64,000 bases of DNA from Bifidobacterium mellis. Lineage in GTDB: Bacteria > Actinomycetota > Actinomycetes > Actinomycetales > Bifidobacteriaceae. The stretch is taken from positions 1,841,538 through 1,905,537 of the forward strand of contig NZ_KQ033885.1 in NCBI RefSeq assembly GCF_000967265.1, in the 5' to 3' direction. The position numbers and the translations under genes are program-made. Positions 53,813 to 62,874 of this stretch are shown here, piece after piece. The first letter of the stretch is position 1, and the number at the start of each line of letters is the position of its first letter. The notes beneath the pieces were generated by a model. It made no database searches. It was given only the letters and a program-made list of their open reading frames with translations, and was not told the DNA's origin.

Positions 53813-54682
53813 TCAACGCCCTCCTTCTGCATCAGCAGCCGATCCCGGCAGGGAGCCGCCGGTCTTGGCCGTCTTGGTGGGGTCATGGAAGCCCACCGGA
53901 ATATCCTGGCCCCCGGTATCACCAGGAGCCCCACTGAAGGCCGGCCGACCTCCGGCTGCCAGGTAGGCCTGCTTGGCCTCCTCATCGTTCCACTGCTCAC
54001 CGGCCAGCACACCGTGGTTGAGCATGATCTCCCGCTGGGCGCATGAGGCCACCAAGGCATCGTGCGTAACCACGATCAGGGAGGTTCCCTGGTCATGCAA
54101 TTGCCTAAAGAGGTCCAGCACGATCCGCTCGTTGGCCTCGTCCAGGTTGCCGGTGGGCTCGTCAGCCAGGATCAGCTTGGGCTCGTTGATCAGCGCACGT
54201 GCCACGCAGACCCGCTGCTGCTCGCCGCCCGAAAGCTGGCTGGGCAGGTGGCGGGCCCGATCCGCCAGACCCACCCGGTCCAGGGCCTTCATGGCCTGAT
54301 CCTCGTCCACCACCGAGTGGTAGTACTGGGCCACCATGACGTTCTCCAGGGCGGTCAGATGCGGGACCAGGTAGAACTTCTGGAAGACCAGGCCGATCAC
54401 ATTCTTACGCACATCGGCCAGCTGGGACTGGCTCAGATCCTCCAGCGGGCGCCCCTGCAGACGGACCGAGCCCCGGCTGGGGGTGTCCATGCAACCCAGA
54501 ATGTTCATCAGCGTGGTCTTGCCCGAGCCGGAGGACCCCACCACGGCCAGCCACTGGCCCTGCGGGACGCTCAGATTCAAATCGTCCAGGGCATGCAAAT
54601 CGCCGTAGATCTTGGAAACGTGGTCCAGATCCAGCAGCATGCCGCCGCCCGACTGGAACTCGCTCGCCTTTGCCTGCGTCAT
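53813..54682 (-). CDS. ABC ATPase of the iron operon (MacB/LolD-like)
   Basis: 289-residue ATPase. Walker [11 protein letters not shown]-loop [10 protein letters not shown], signature [12 protein letters not shown], Walker [13 protein letters not shown] and switch VVTHDALV. The ATG at 54682 fits GGGAGG with 7 bases spacing; an earlier ATG at 54688 lies on top of that site. A roughly 50-residue tail (ending [13 protein letters not shown]) follows the usual domain. Two bases separate it from the upstream permease stop. Powers the two FtsX permeases; the exported or moved substrate in this iron system is not established. Confidence 0.92.
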   Translation of the reverse strand: MTQAKASEFQSGGGMLLDLDHVSKIYGDLHALDDLNLSVPQGQWLAVVGSSGSGKTTLMNILGCMDTPSRGSVRLQGRPLEDLSQSQLADVRKNVIGLVFQKFYLVPHLTALENVMVAQYYHSVVDEDQAMKALDRVGLADRARHLPSQLSGGEQQRVCVARALINEPKLILADEPTGNLDEANERIVLDLFRQLHDQGTSLIVVTHDALVASCAQREIMLNHGVLAGEQWNDEEAKQAYLAAGGRPAFSGAPGDTGGQDIPVGFHDPTKTAKTGGSLPGSAADAEGGR

Positions 54683-54684
54683 TG

Positions 54685-55875
54685 TCATTCCTCCCTCAAA
54701 ACCAGGGCCGGGTCGATACGCGAAGCCCGGAGGACCGGCCGGATGGATGCGATCATCGATATGGCCACGCTCAGCAGGACCGTGCCCAGGGCCAGCCACC
54801 AGTTGAAGCCCAGCGGACGCTGGAAGACGGACAGGCAGAGCAGCCGGGCGAAGCCATAGCCCAGGGCGGTGCCGACCAGACCTCCGGCCAATCCGTAGCA
54901 GGCCGACTCCGCCAGAAACTCCATGGCTATCCCCCGCGAAGAGGCACCTAGAGCCTTGCGCAGGCCGATCTCGCTGCGCCGTTGGGAGACGATGGAGGCC
55001 ATGGTGGTCCCCACGCCCACAAAGGTCAGGACCAGTACCACCACCGAAACCAGCCAGAAGAGCGACTGGAGCATGGCGATGGTATGGCTGTCGCCCGCTG
55101 TGATCCTGGTGACCGGCCGGGCCTTGACCCCCATGGAGGTCATGTCGTTGATGCCTGCGGCGATGGTCTTCAGCCCCGAAGTCATGGTGTTGACCGAGTA
55201 TTCGATGACATCGGTGCCCCGCTTGGCCCCGGTCAGGAGCTCCAGATCGGCCAGGTCGGCATAGATAATGCGATCCTCGGGTCCACCGGTATCGACGATG
55301 CCCCCCACACGAAAGTCACGGCCCTGGCCTCCGGCCTTGCCTGTGCCGGTGACCTGGCTTGCCGGGTAGCCGATGGTCATCTGCTTGCCAGTGGTCAGCC
55401 CCAGCGAATCAGCCAGGTCCCGCCCCACCATGACCGAACCGGGCCGGGGCCAGGAACCCTCCACGCTCCAGTGACGGTTGAGCTGACGCACCTGGTCGGG
55501 GTGGATGCCGGCCATCACGCGGGCGCCGGCATTGACCTGCACCGTCTCATATCGATAAGTGGCGTACCTTGCCGGAGCCTTGGCGGTCACCATGTGGGTA
55601 GTGTGGTCCACCATGCCCTGTTCGATGCCGGCGGACCGGTTGTCCCCCTGGATGGGCGAAACGACCAGGTTGGCCCCGTAGGAACGCATCTCCTGGTTGA
55701 TCTGCCTGGGAGCCTCGATGCAGACCGCCGCCAGGCAGAAGAGGGTGGCCGCCCCCACCAGGGAGGCCACCACGGCCATCAGTGCCCGGCCACGACGACG
55801 GAAGACGGCCCCGAAGAGCATGGTCAGGAACATGCGGGTGTTGGTCATATGGCTCTTATGGCGATCAGCGGCCAT
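54685..55875 (-). CDS. FtsX-family ABC permease 2 of the iron operon
   Basis: 396 residues: one N-terminal helix (RRRGRALMAVVASLVGAATLF), an extracytoplasmic domain of about 200 residues, and three C-terminal helices with IVSQRRSEIGLRKALGASSRG, the standard MacB-type core. The start overlaps the end of permease 1 by 11 bases, with GGAGG 6 bases before it. Dimer partner of the next gene upstream. Confidence 0.92.
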   Translation of the reverse strand: MAADRHKSHMTNTRMFLTMLFGAVFRRRGRALMAVVASLVGAATLFCLAAVCIEAPRQINQEMRSYGANLVVSPIQGDNRSAGIEQGMVDHTTHMVTAKAPARYATYRYETVQVNAGARVMAGIHPDQVRQLNRHWSVEGSWPRPGSVMVGRDLADSLGLTTGKQMTIGYPASQVTGTGKAGGQGRDFRVGGIVDTGGPEDRIIYADLADLELLTGAKRGTDVIEYSVNTMTSGLKTIAAGINDMTSMGVKARPVTRITAGDSHTIAMLQSLFWLVSVVVLVLTFVGVGTTMASIVSQRRSEIGLRKALGASSRGIAMEFLAESACYGLAGGLVGTALGYGFARLLCLSVFQRPLGFNWWLALGTVLLSVAISMIASIRPVLRASRIDPALVLREE

Positions 55876-57175
55876 GAAGCACCTCCGCCGGCCGAAGCCG
55901 CAGAATCGATCTGATGGACGAGATGGACGCCAGCAGCACGGTCAGGGCCAGCAGCACGAAGACCAGCACGAAGACCATGGGGCGCATGGTGATGCCCGAT
56001 CCGAAGACCACTCTGCCCACAATCTGAGCCACCCCGGAGCCCAGCAAGGCACCGACCAGAGCCCCGGCCAGGGCGATCAGGGCCGTCTCGGCCAGCACCA
56101 ATCGGGATACAGCCCCGTCGGTGGCGCCCAAGGCCTTGAGCAGGGCGAACTCCGAGGACCGCTCGGATATGGAGGACGCCATCAAATTGGCCACGGCGAT
56201 GGCTGCCGCCAGCAGGCTGAGCACGGTCATCAGGATCATGACCGCCTGGGTCTTCTGCAGAACATCGCCCTGCAGGGCTGCCACCTGTCTGACCTGCTTA
56301 GCCATGGACCCGGGGATGGCCTCCTCGATCTGGTAAGCGATGGATGAGGGGTAGGCCGTGCAGTACCAGGTCTCCCACTCGTCCTGGGAGAGGGCAGCTG
56401 GGTTTCGTGCGGCCTTGCGGGCCAGGTCGTTCTCGGGCGTGGTCAGAGCCTTGACCTCCACCTGGTCGATCTGATCGGTCAGGCCGGACATCTCCTGCAA
56501 CGGCCTGGTAGGCAGGTAGAGGGAGGAGGCGTCAGAATCACCGGAGTCGAAGATGCCCACAATGGTGACGGTCCGCTGTTGATCACCCAGACCGACCCTG
56601 ACCTGGTCGCCAACCTGACGGCCGCCCAGTCGTGCAGCCAGCTCCTTGCCCATCATGGCCTCGGTCCTGCCGCCGGACCCGGCCTCGTCCTTGGGCCAGC
56701 GGCCTTGAACCTTCCACCAGGGCCTAAGACCTTTGAGACCTGCAGTACTGCTCTCGCCGCTGTCTACCTTGACGGTCCGGCCGAACCAGGTGCCTACCAG
56801 GGGGGCACCGACCTGGTCCACAGTGCCACGAAGATCCAGGCGGGGAGCGAAGTCGGTGATGTTGTAGGCCCAGAAGATGGTCTTGATCTTGGGCACCTGG
56901 GACTCCTTGAGGAAGGCGGTTGGCGTTGACTCATCGCCTGAGGGGCTGCCCTCCTGGTCGCCGTAGAGGTCGGAGACCACGGCATCAGCCTTGGCTTGGA
57001 CCGTGATGTTGGACCCATAGGTGGACAGTTCCGCGTTGAGCTTGTCGCCCACGTCGAAGACCACCCCCAGCATGGCCGTAGCCACGCAGGCCGACAGGCA
57101 GACAGTGACGGCGATGAGCATTCTTCGCCCGAACTGGCGGCTGAATGACCGCAGCATCATTCGCATGAAGAACAT
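55865..57175 (-). CDS. FtsX-family ABC permease 1 of the iron operon
   Basis: 436 residues with the same layout: N-terminal helix (RRMLIAVTVCLSACVATAML), a long extracytoplasmic domain, and a C-terminal core with SISERSSEFALLKALGATDGA. The ATG at 57175 is chosen because AGGAG stands 8 bases before it. Two different FtsX subunits plus one ATPase match the arrangement next to FTR1/P19 in Campylobacter (Cj1658-Cj1665 region) and in bifidobacteria. Confidence 0.92.
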   Translation of the reverse strand: MFFMRMMLRSFSRQFGRRMLIAVTVCLSACVATAMLGVVFDVGDKLNAELSTYGSNITVQAKADAVVSDLYGDQEGSPSGDESTPTAFLKESQVPKIKTIFWAYNITDFAPRLDLRGTVDQVGAPLVGTWFGRTVKVDSGESSTAGLKGLRPWWKVQGRWPKDEAGSGGRTEAMMGKELAARLGGRQVGDQVRVGLGDQQRTVTIVGIFDSGDSDASSLYLPTRPLQEMSGLTDQIDQVEVKALTTPENDLARKAARNPAALSQDEWETWYCTAYPSSIAYQIEEAIPGSMAKQVRQVAALQGDVLQKTQAVMILMTVLSLLAAAIAVANLMASSISERSSEFALLKALGATDGAVSRLVLAETALIALAGALVGALLGSGVAQIVGRVVFGSGITMRPMVFVLVFVLLALTVLLASISSIRSILRLRPAEVLHGR

Positions 57176-57197
57176 ACCAACCGCTCCTTCCCTTTTT

Positions 57198-58472
57198 TCA
57201 GCTCTTGAAGTGCGAAGACAGAGCATCCAGATCGGCGGTGCTGATCAGTATCGCGCCCCGGCCGGTCTTATAGGGCAGAGGGACGGGATTGCAGCCGCCC
57301 TTGAACCCGATGGTGGCCAGGTTGATGGCTACGTCGCACTTCTTGCAGATGATCTTGCCGTCTTTTTCGTAATAGCCTGCATCCCCGCAGTTATCGCAGG
57401 CATCCAGCCCGACTCCGTAGGCTGCGCCATTCTTGCGGATGATGATAAAGCGCATCTCGGTGCCGTCCTTGGCCCGGTAGCTGAATCGATGCAGGTGGCC
57501 ATCCTCCACCTGGGAGAAGCGGATGGTGGCCGTATCGGCAGTCAGGGAATACCGCTCCGGAGGTGAGAGCACGGGAACCTTGTGGGCCTGGGCCGTTCCC
57601 ACCGTCAGGGCCAGGGTGATGCCGATCATGGCCACCAGGCTCCAGACCGCCGATGCCAGGGCCCTTCGGCGGAAGGCCCGGTGGCTACGGTCTTCCGCTG
57701 TGGAGGCTCCGGTCACCGGCATGCGCCAGCCTGCAACCAGACAGGCCAGGACTGGAATGATGAAGACCAGCACCTGGGCAAGAACCAAGGTCAGGTCGGC
57801 GTTGTAACCCAGGGCCATGACCCGGAAGGCCCAGCCGTGCAGAAGAACCAGGCCGGTGGTCTGCATCAGGGCCACCAGGGCCACGATGTGCCGGACCAGC
57901 AGCAGGACCACCATGAGCAGGGCGGCCAGGCGGAAGGCTATCCGGGGGCAGGAGGTATGCATGGTCCTCAGAATGGCGGCCACCGTCACAGCGGCGGCAA
58001 GGCCGAGCAGGAAGCCCAGGGCCCGCAGGAGCATGGCCGAGGTCAGCACAGGCTCCCCCGGCTCCACAAAGGCCGTAAGCTGCAGGATGACATCAGGCAG
58101 GGCACGGAAGGTGGTCAGGGCTATGGCCAGGGCCGCCAGGGCGTTGGCCAGATCCATGACCCAGGGGTGCCGATGCCAGTCCGAGACCAGCCGGTCGGCG
58201 GCCAGCACCACCGCAATGGCCGCCAGATCGGTCAGAACGCAGGCTACCAAGGTCGGGTAGTTGACCATGGTCCGGCGGTTGATGATCACGGTGGCGCGCA
58301 GGAGGGCGAAGACCAGCGCCCCCAGCACGCCGACCCCCAGGCCAATCAGTCGCCATGAGGAGGAACGAGGCCGATCGCGGCCCTCGCCAATCCCCAGAAG
58401 CACGCTGAAAACCATGACCAGGAGGGCCGGGGCCAGCGTCCCCGGCAAGACCGTGACAAATTGCTCAAGCAT
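57198..58472 (-). CDS. DUF2318 membrane iron-sulfur-like protein
   Basis: 424 residues. About eight helices fill the first 290 residues. A C-terminal extracytoplasmic domain carries CDNCGDAGYYEKDGKIICKK and then CDVAINLATIGFKGGCNP, that is CxxC, CxxC and a final Cys, likely metal or heme/Fe-S ligands. DUF2318 proteins accompany FTR1/P19 systems and are thought to pass electrons for iron reduction (family context). It sits 13 bases after the P19 gene. Confidence 0.92.
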   Translation of the reverse strand: MLEQFVTVLPGTLAPALLVMVFSVLLGIGEGRDRPRSSSWRLIGLGVGVLGALVFALLRATVIINRRTMVNYPTLVACVLTDLAAIAVVLAADRLVSDWHRHPWVMDLANALAALAIALTTFRALPDVILQLTAFVEPGEPVLTSAMLLRALGFLLGLAAAVTVAAILRTMHTSCPRIAFRLAALLMVVLLLVRHIVALVALMQTTGLVLLHGWAFRVMALGYNADLTLVLAQVLVFIIPVLACLVAGWRMPVTGASTAEDRSHRAFRRRALASAVWSLVAMIGITLALTVGTAQAHKVPVLSPPERYSLTADTATIRFSQVEDGHLHRFSYRAKDGTEMRFIIIRKNGAAYGVGLDACDNCGDAGYYEKDGKIICKKCDVAINLATIGFKGGCNPVPLPYKTGRGAILISTADLDALSSHFKS

Positions 58473-58485
58473 GGTGCATAGCAGC

Positions 58486-59109
58486 TTACCACTGGTGGGG
58501 CGTGTAGTCCCAGTCCCAGCTGACCACGATGGGCTCGGTCCAGAAGTGTCCCTTCACGCCAGTCTCCGGGTCGACGTGCAGCATCCAACCCTTCTTCTCC
58601 GGGGAGTCGATGGAATAGGTCAGCTTGTAGGATCCGGCCTTCTCCATTTTGATGTTGGCTCCGTAATGCGGACCATCCGAGGCGTTCATCTGCATGAAGG
58701 TGCCGGACTGCTTGTCATTGGGGTCATCCTTGTTCTGGATGGTGTAGTTGACGGTCAGATCCGGAACGAACTCACCCTTGGCATAGCCCAGGTTGTTGTT
58801 GGGCAGGGCGTGGATATCGGCCTCCAGGTGCAGGCTGGCATCCGCCGCCTTCAACCCCATGGATGCAGGCTCCATGTCGATGGGCTGGAAGAAGACCGTG
58901 CCTATGTTCAGGGGGCCCTTCTGCTGGTCGTCGGGCGGGATGGGAATCTCCTCGAACCCGGCCCCCTTGCCCGCCGAGGACTGGGAGGCGCCGGAAGCCT
59001 CAGGCGCGGGGGCCTCACGGGTACCCGATCCGCCGGAGCCGCACCCCGCCAGGGCCAGGGTGCCCGAGAGCACGATCGCGACCAGGGCGGTCAATTGTCT
59101 CTTCTTCAT
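58486..59109 (-). CDS. P19/Tp34-family iron transport lipoprotein
   Basis: 207 residues. Lipoprotein signal with lipobox LAGC at about residue 20, a Ser/Gly/Ala linker, then the P19 domain with IPIPPDDQQKGPLNIGTVFFQP, HLEADIHALPNNNLGY, PHYGANIKMEKAGSYKLTY and a final HFWTEPIVVSWDWDY. Conserved Met, Glu and His residues bind copper or iron in characterised homologues. It begins 4 bases inside the FTR1 gene. Delivers iron to the permease. Confidence 0.94.
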   Translation of the reverse strand: MKKRQLTALVAIVLSGTLALAGCGSGGSGTREAPAPEASGASQSSAGKGAGFEEIPIPPDDQQKGPLNIGTVFFQPIDMEPASMGLKAADASLHLEADIHALPNNNLGYAKGEFVPDLTVNYTIQNKDDPNDKQSGTFMQMNASDGPHYGANIKMEKAGSYKLTYSIDSPEKKGWMLHVDPETGVKGHFWTEPIVVSWDWDYTPHQW

Positions 59110-60920
59110 GATTGTCCTTCGCTCTTTGGTGTTTGCATGGATGCCGTGACCTCAGAGGGCACAGCCCCTTCGGCGGCCTGATCGGCTGCCGTCTGATTGA
59201 CGGCTGCCGACAAGGACCCGCCGGAGTCCTGATTCGACCGCGACCGCTCCTGCTTGTGCAGGCGGCGGGTCGACACAATCGCCAGCACGACCACGACCAG
59301 GGCCGCCAGGATCTGGGCACCGATGGTCTGCGTGTAGGGATACAGCCCTATCCAGTCGCTGGTGGGCACCCCGGGCAGGTAGGTGGCCGGCACCAGGTCG
59401 CCCTCGATCAGGGCATGGACGCCGCCCCCGGCGAAGATGACCACCATGACCGCCATGAGCAGGCTGGTGATGATGAAGAAGGGCCGGATGGGAATCTTGA
59501 CCGAGGTGAAGCGGATGAGCACGAAGACGATGACCAGGACCACGGCGGCAGCCGCAAAACCGGTCCAGATCTCCCGTCTGCCACCAGGGGCCATGGCGAA
59601 GATGGCCTGGTAGAACATGACCGTCTCAGCACCCTCCCGGAAGACCGCCAGGAAGGAGAGCAGAGCCAGGGAGATCACGCTGCCCTTCGAGATGGCCGCC
59701 ACCGTCCGGCTTTGAATGTAGTGGTTCCAGGATTCCACAGAGGACTTGGACAACATCCAGTTGCTGGTGTAGAGCAGCATGAGCATGGCTACCAGGGCCA
59801 CCACGCCCTCCAGGATCTCCTGCTGGGGACCGTTCCCGTTGAAGAGCAGGGTGAAGAGCAGGGCCACCAGCCCGCTGGCCACCAGACCTGCCGCAATGCC
59901 CCAGTAGATGTGCCGAACCTTGTCTTTATGGCCGGCCTTGACCAGGTAGGCGATGATGGCCGCTACCACCAGGATGGCCTCCAGTCCCTCCCTCAGAAGG
60001 ACCACAAAGGCCTGGCCGAAGGCTGATGTCAGGAAGGTCGTCCACCCGTTGACCTGGTCCGCGGCGCCCCCATCCAGAATGGCTGCGTCCTCGACCAGCA
60101 TGCTCTTCAGATCGTTCACCAGGGTCTTGGCCGGCTTACCCGCCACCATGGCCATCCGGGTCTCCTTGAACTGGTATTCTACCTGAGAGACCCTGTTGCC
60201 ACTGATGGCGTTCATGACGTTCTTCTCGAAGCCCAGCTTTTCGTAATACTGGTAGTAGGCCTTGTTGACCAGGTCGGATCCCGCCTGGCCCTGCCCCTTG
60301 GAAGCCTGGGCGAGCGCCTGATCCAGAATGGGCGTCATCTCGTGGGCCACCTGGGTCCAGGTCCGGTCGCCCTTGCCGGTGTTCCGATGCTTCTTGGCTG
60401 CGTCCAGTCGTCGACGATCCGCCTTGATCTGCTCCTGCTGGGCCTTGGCGTAGGCACGGGGATTGGCCAGCCCTTGGGTAGCATCCAGCTGGGTGGCCGC
60501 AGCGGACAGATCGGCCTTGAGCTTTTCACTGCCCTGGGTCAGGGCCTGCCCGGCATCCGGGGCATAGGCCTGATTCTGCAGGGCCTGGAACTGCCCGTCC
60601 AGGGCGTTGCGCCTGTCCTGCCCCAGGGTCGACCCCACCACCGAAACGAATCCGGAGCCCACGTAACCCACGTTGTAGGCCCCCATGAATTCCGAGGCCG
60701 CCCCGGCGCGATCCCCCCGGGCATAATCCTCACACCCTCGATCCAGCTGACGGGATACGGAACCAGCCACCTGGGTCCAGCTGTCATAATCCGTGGCTCC
60801 GCTCGCCGCCATGGCCGACTGCGGGGTCTGCAGGACCAGGAATATCAGGGTCAGCAGCAGGCATGAGAGCAGGGAGCCAGCGGTCCTGGCCACTCGTGTC
60901 CTGCCGACCTGTGCAACCAT
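59106..60920 (-). CDS. FTR1-family high-affinity iron permease with N-terminal domain
   Basis: 604 residues, first gene of a seven-gene operon. A signal sequence and an extracytoplasmic, helical N-terminal domain of about 270 residues are followed by a seven-helix permease with two iron motifs, REGLEA and REGAET. AAGGAGA lies about 9 bases before the ATG. Fused N-terminal domains of this kind occur in EfeU/FTR1 proteins of Gram-positives. The Pro/Ser-rich C-tail is cytoplasmic. Imports iron together with P19; the DUF2318 and FMN-like proteins could provide electrons. Confidence 0.94.
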   Translation of the reverse strand: MVAQVGRTRVARTAGSLLSCLLLTLIFLVLQTPQSAMAASGATDYDSWTQVAGSVSRQLDRGCEDYARGDRAGAASEFMGAYNVGYVGSGFVSVVGSTLGQDRRNALDGQFQALQNQAYAPDAGQALTQGSEKLKADLSAAATQLDATQGLANPRAYAKAQQEQIKADRRRLDAAKKHRNTGKGDRTWTQVAHEMTPILDQALAQASKGQGQAGSDLVNKAYYQYYEKLGFEKNVMNAISGNRVSQVEYQFKETRMAMVAGKPAKTLVNDLKSMLVEDAAILDGGAADQVNGWTTFLTSAFGQAFVVLLREGLEAILVVAAIIAYLVKAGHKDKVRHIYWGIAAGLVASGLVALLFTLLFNGNGPQQEILEGVVALVAMLMLLYTSNWMLSKSSVESWNHYIQSRTVAAISKGSVISLALLSFLAVFREGAETVMFYQAIFAMAPGGRREIWTGFAAAAVVLVIVFVLIRFTSVKIPIRPFFIITSLLMAVMVVIFAGGGVHALIEGDLVPATYLPGVPTSDWIGLYPYTQTIGAQILAALVVVVLAIVSTRRLHKQERSRSNQDSGGSLSAAVNQTAADQAAEGAVPSEVTASMQTPKSEGQS

Positions 60921-61079
60921 GGGTGATGATCTCCTTCGTCAGTCCCTCGTAATCGAACCTGCGAGAAACGAAGGCCGATTTGACAATTACTGAAAATCAA
61001 TCTAGCTCAGGCACAAGTGGAAAAACAGACTTGTTTATACCGTTTTGAAGCCATATAATGCGCCCGCGCCCGCAGATGG
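60921..61079. promoter_or_regulatory. Promoter region of the iron operon
   Basis: AT-rich 159 bases between the FTR1 gene and the stop of the amino acid permease. Read on the minus strand, a TTGATTTTCAGTAATTGTCAA block (around 60982-61002) resembles promoter or regulator DNA. I cannot match it to an IdeR/DtxR consensus by eye. Confidence 0.35.
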
Positions 61080-62570
61080 TCAGTCGACCGACAACGGCTC
61101 ACCCTTATGCTTCCACAGGCAGATGCCGCCGAATACCAGCAGCCAGACCAATCCCAGTATGGCTGGATACCGGGTGTCGGGAGCCAGGAAGAGCGAGAGA
61201 TAAATCAGGACGAAGAAGGCGATGGCAACGGTTCCGGTCACCCGGTAGGCCGGCATGATGAACCCATCGGGCATGAAATCCTTGCTGGTCCGGTAGCGAC
61301 GGTGGGCGAGCAGGGTCAGGATGTAGATGAAGATGATGACCGCGCTGGAGCAGGAGGTGAACAGGACGAAGGTGTCTTCGAAGCCTGGCAGCAGATGTAA
61401 CACCGGGGATAAAAGGATCAGCACTCCGGACAGGACGATGGCCCGGGCGGGCACCTTGCCGCGGCGCGAAATCGTATGCAGGCTGCGCATCACAGGAGAG
61501 CGGCCGGCGGCGGCCAGCTGGAAGAGGTTGCGGCCGGCGGAGTAGAGCAGGGAGTTCAGGGAGGAGCTGGCTGCCGTGATGACCACGAAGAAGACCAGAG
61601 CGGCCGCCCAGTCGACACCGGCGTAACGGAAGACCATGACGAATGGCGAGGTGAAGCTGCCGTCGGCGTTGGGGCGGAAGGAGCGCCAGGGCACGATCAG
61701 CATGATGGCGACCAGGGCTCCCACATAGAAGATCAGCACCCTCAGGATGATCTGGTTGATGGCCTTGGGCAGGACCTTGCGGGGATTCTGGGTCTCGGAG
61801 ACGGTCACCCCCACGAATTCGATCATCTCATAGGCGAAGAAGACCATCTGGAAGCTCATTAAGAAGGCCATCCACCCGTTGGGCGCCAGGCTCAGGCCGG
61901 TGGTGATGTTGTCCAGACCTGCGTGGCCGGCCGGGCTGATCAGATCCTGTCCCGGCATATGGACGGCCGGGTAGTGGAAACCCGTGATGACCATGACCAC
62001 GGCCGTGGCGATCATGGCCAGGATCAGGGTGATCTTGATCATGGAGAACCAGAACTCGGTCTCCCCGAAGACCCGCACGGCAATCAGGTTGATGCACACC
62101 ATGGCCGCCAGGAAGCAGAGCTCGATCAGACCCCGCCAGGCGCTCAGATCGATGCCGAAGGTGCCGAAGAAGGTGACGAAGTAGGTGCCCACGGCGGTCA
62201 GCTCGGACATGCCGATCAGGATGAGCACAATCCAGTAGGACCAACCGGCGAAAGACCCCCACCCCTGGCCCAGGTAGCGGCTGATGAAAGCGATGAAGGT
62301 GTGCTGGACGGGGCTGCGATACATGAGCTCGCCAATGGCCCGCATGAGCAGGTACATGATCACGCCGACGCCGATGTAGACCAGGATGATGGAGGGCCCG
62401 GTCAGGGCAATGGACTTGCCCGACCCCAGGAAAAGCCCGGTGCCGATGGTGCCGCCGATGGCGATGAACTGCACATGACGATTGCTCAGACCGCGTTCCA
62501 TGCCGTCACCTGCCGAGATGCCGTCACCTTGATTCTGCTGCGCCAAAGGGCCATCGCCCGTACGGTTCAT
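61080..62570 (-). CDS. APC-family amino acid permease 1
   Basis: 496-residue amino acid transporter of the AAT type with twelve helices. The family N-terminal motif RHVQFIAIGGTIGTGLFLGSG, then GELMYRSPVQHTF, and YEMIEFVGVTVSETQNPRKVLPKAI are present. The ATG at 62570 (MNRTGDG) is chosen for the AGGAGG 9 bases before it. Substrate amino acid not identified. It is divergent from a second, related but distinct APC permease. Confidence 0.93.
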   Translation of the reverse strand: MNRTGDGPLAQQNQGDGISAGDGMERGLSNRHVQFIAIGGTIGTGLFLGSGKSIALTGPSIILVYIGVGVIMYLLMRAIGELMYRSPVQHTFIAFISRYLGQGWGSFAGWSYWIVLILIGMSELTAVGTYFVTFFGTFGIDLSAWRGLIELCFLAAMVCINLIAVRVFGETEFWFSMIKITLILAMIATAVVMVITGFHYPAVHMPGQDLISPAGHAGLDNITTGLSLAPNGWMAFLMSFQMVFFAYEMIEFVGVTVSETQNPRKVLPKAINQIILRVLIFYVGALVAIMLIVPWRSFRPNADGSFTSPFVMVFRYAGVDWAAALVFFVVITAASSSLNSLLYSAGRNLFQLAAAGRSPVMRSLHTISRRGKVPARAIVLSGVLILLSPVLHLLPGFEDTFVLFTSCSSAVIIFIYILTLLAHRRYRTSKDFMPDGFIMPAYRVTGTVAIAFFVLIYLSLFLAPDTRYPAILGLVWLLVFGGICLWKHKGEPLSVD

Positions 62571-62874
62571 GCGACTGCACCTCCTTGTCTTCACAACCCA
62601 TCAATCATCACCGTCCAGGTAGGGATGCCCATCGAGGCCGGTAGGTCAGCAATACCACAGAGGTGTCGATAACCGGGAGCGGACGGCAGGCACCGACGCC
62701 CATGGTAGGGCCCGGCGGTCATCATTCGGTGAATTTACCGTCTCACATGGCGGACGCCTTTATTCCACAATGCAAAGGCATGGTCATTCGGCTCGGGTCG
62801 GCTCCTATAGGGTTGGCCCTGTCAGCCGGCAACATTCAGCTGACAACCATCACCACCTAAGGAATGACATCCCC
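62571..62874. promoter_or_regulatory. Divergent region between two amino acid permease genes
   Basis: 304 bases. A perfect 6+6-bp dyad GTCAGC-12-GCTGAC (62821-62844) lies 31 bases before the right-hand start. It may be an operator or an RNA hairpin. TATAGG near 62813 could be part of a -10. Confidence 0.35.
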
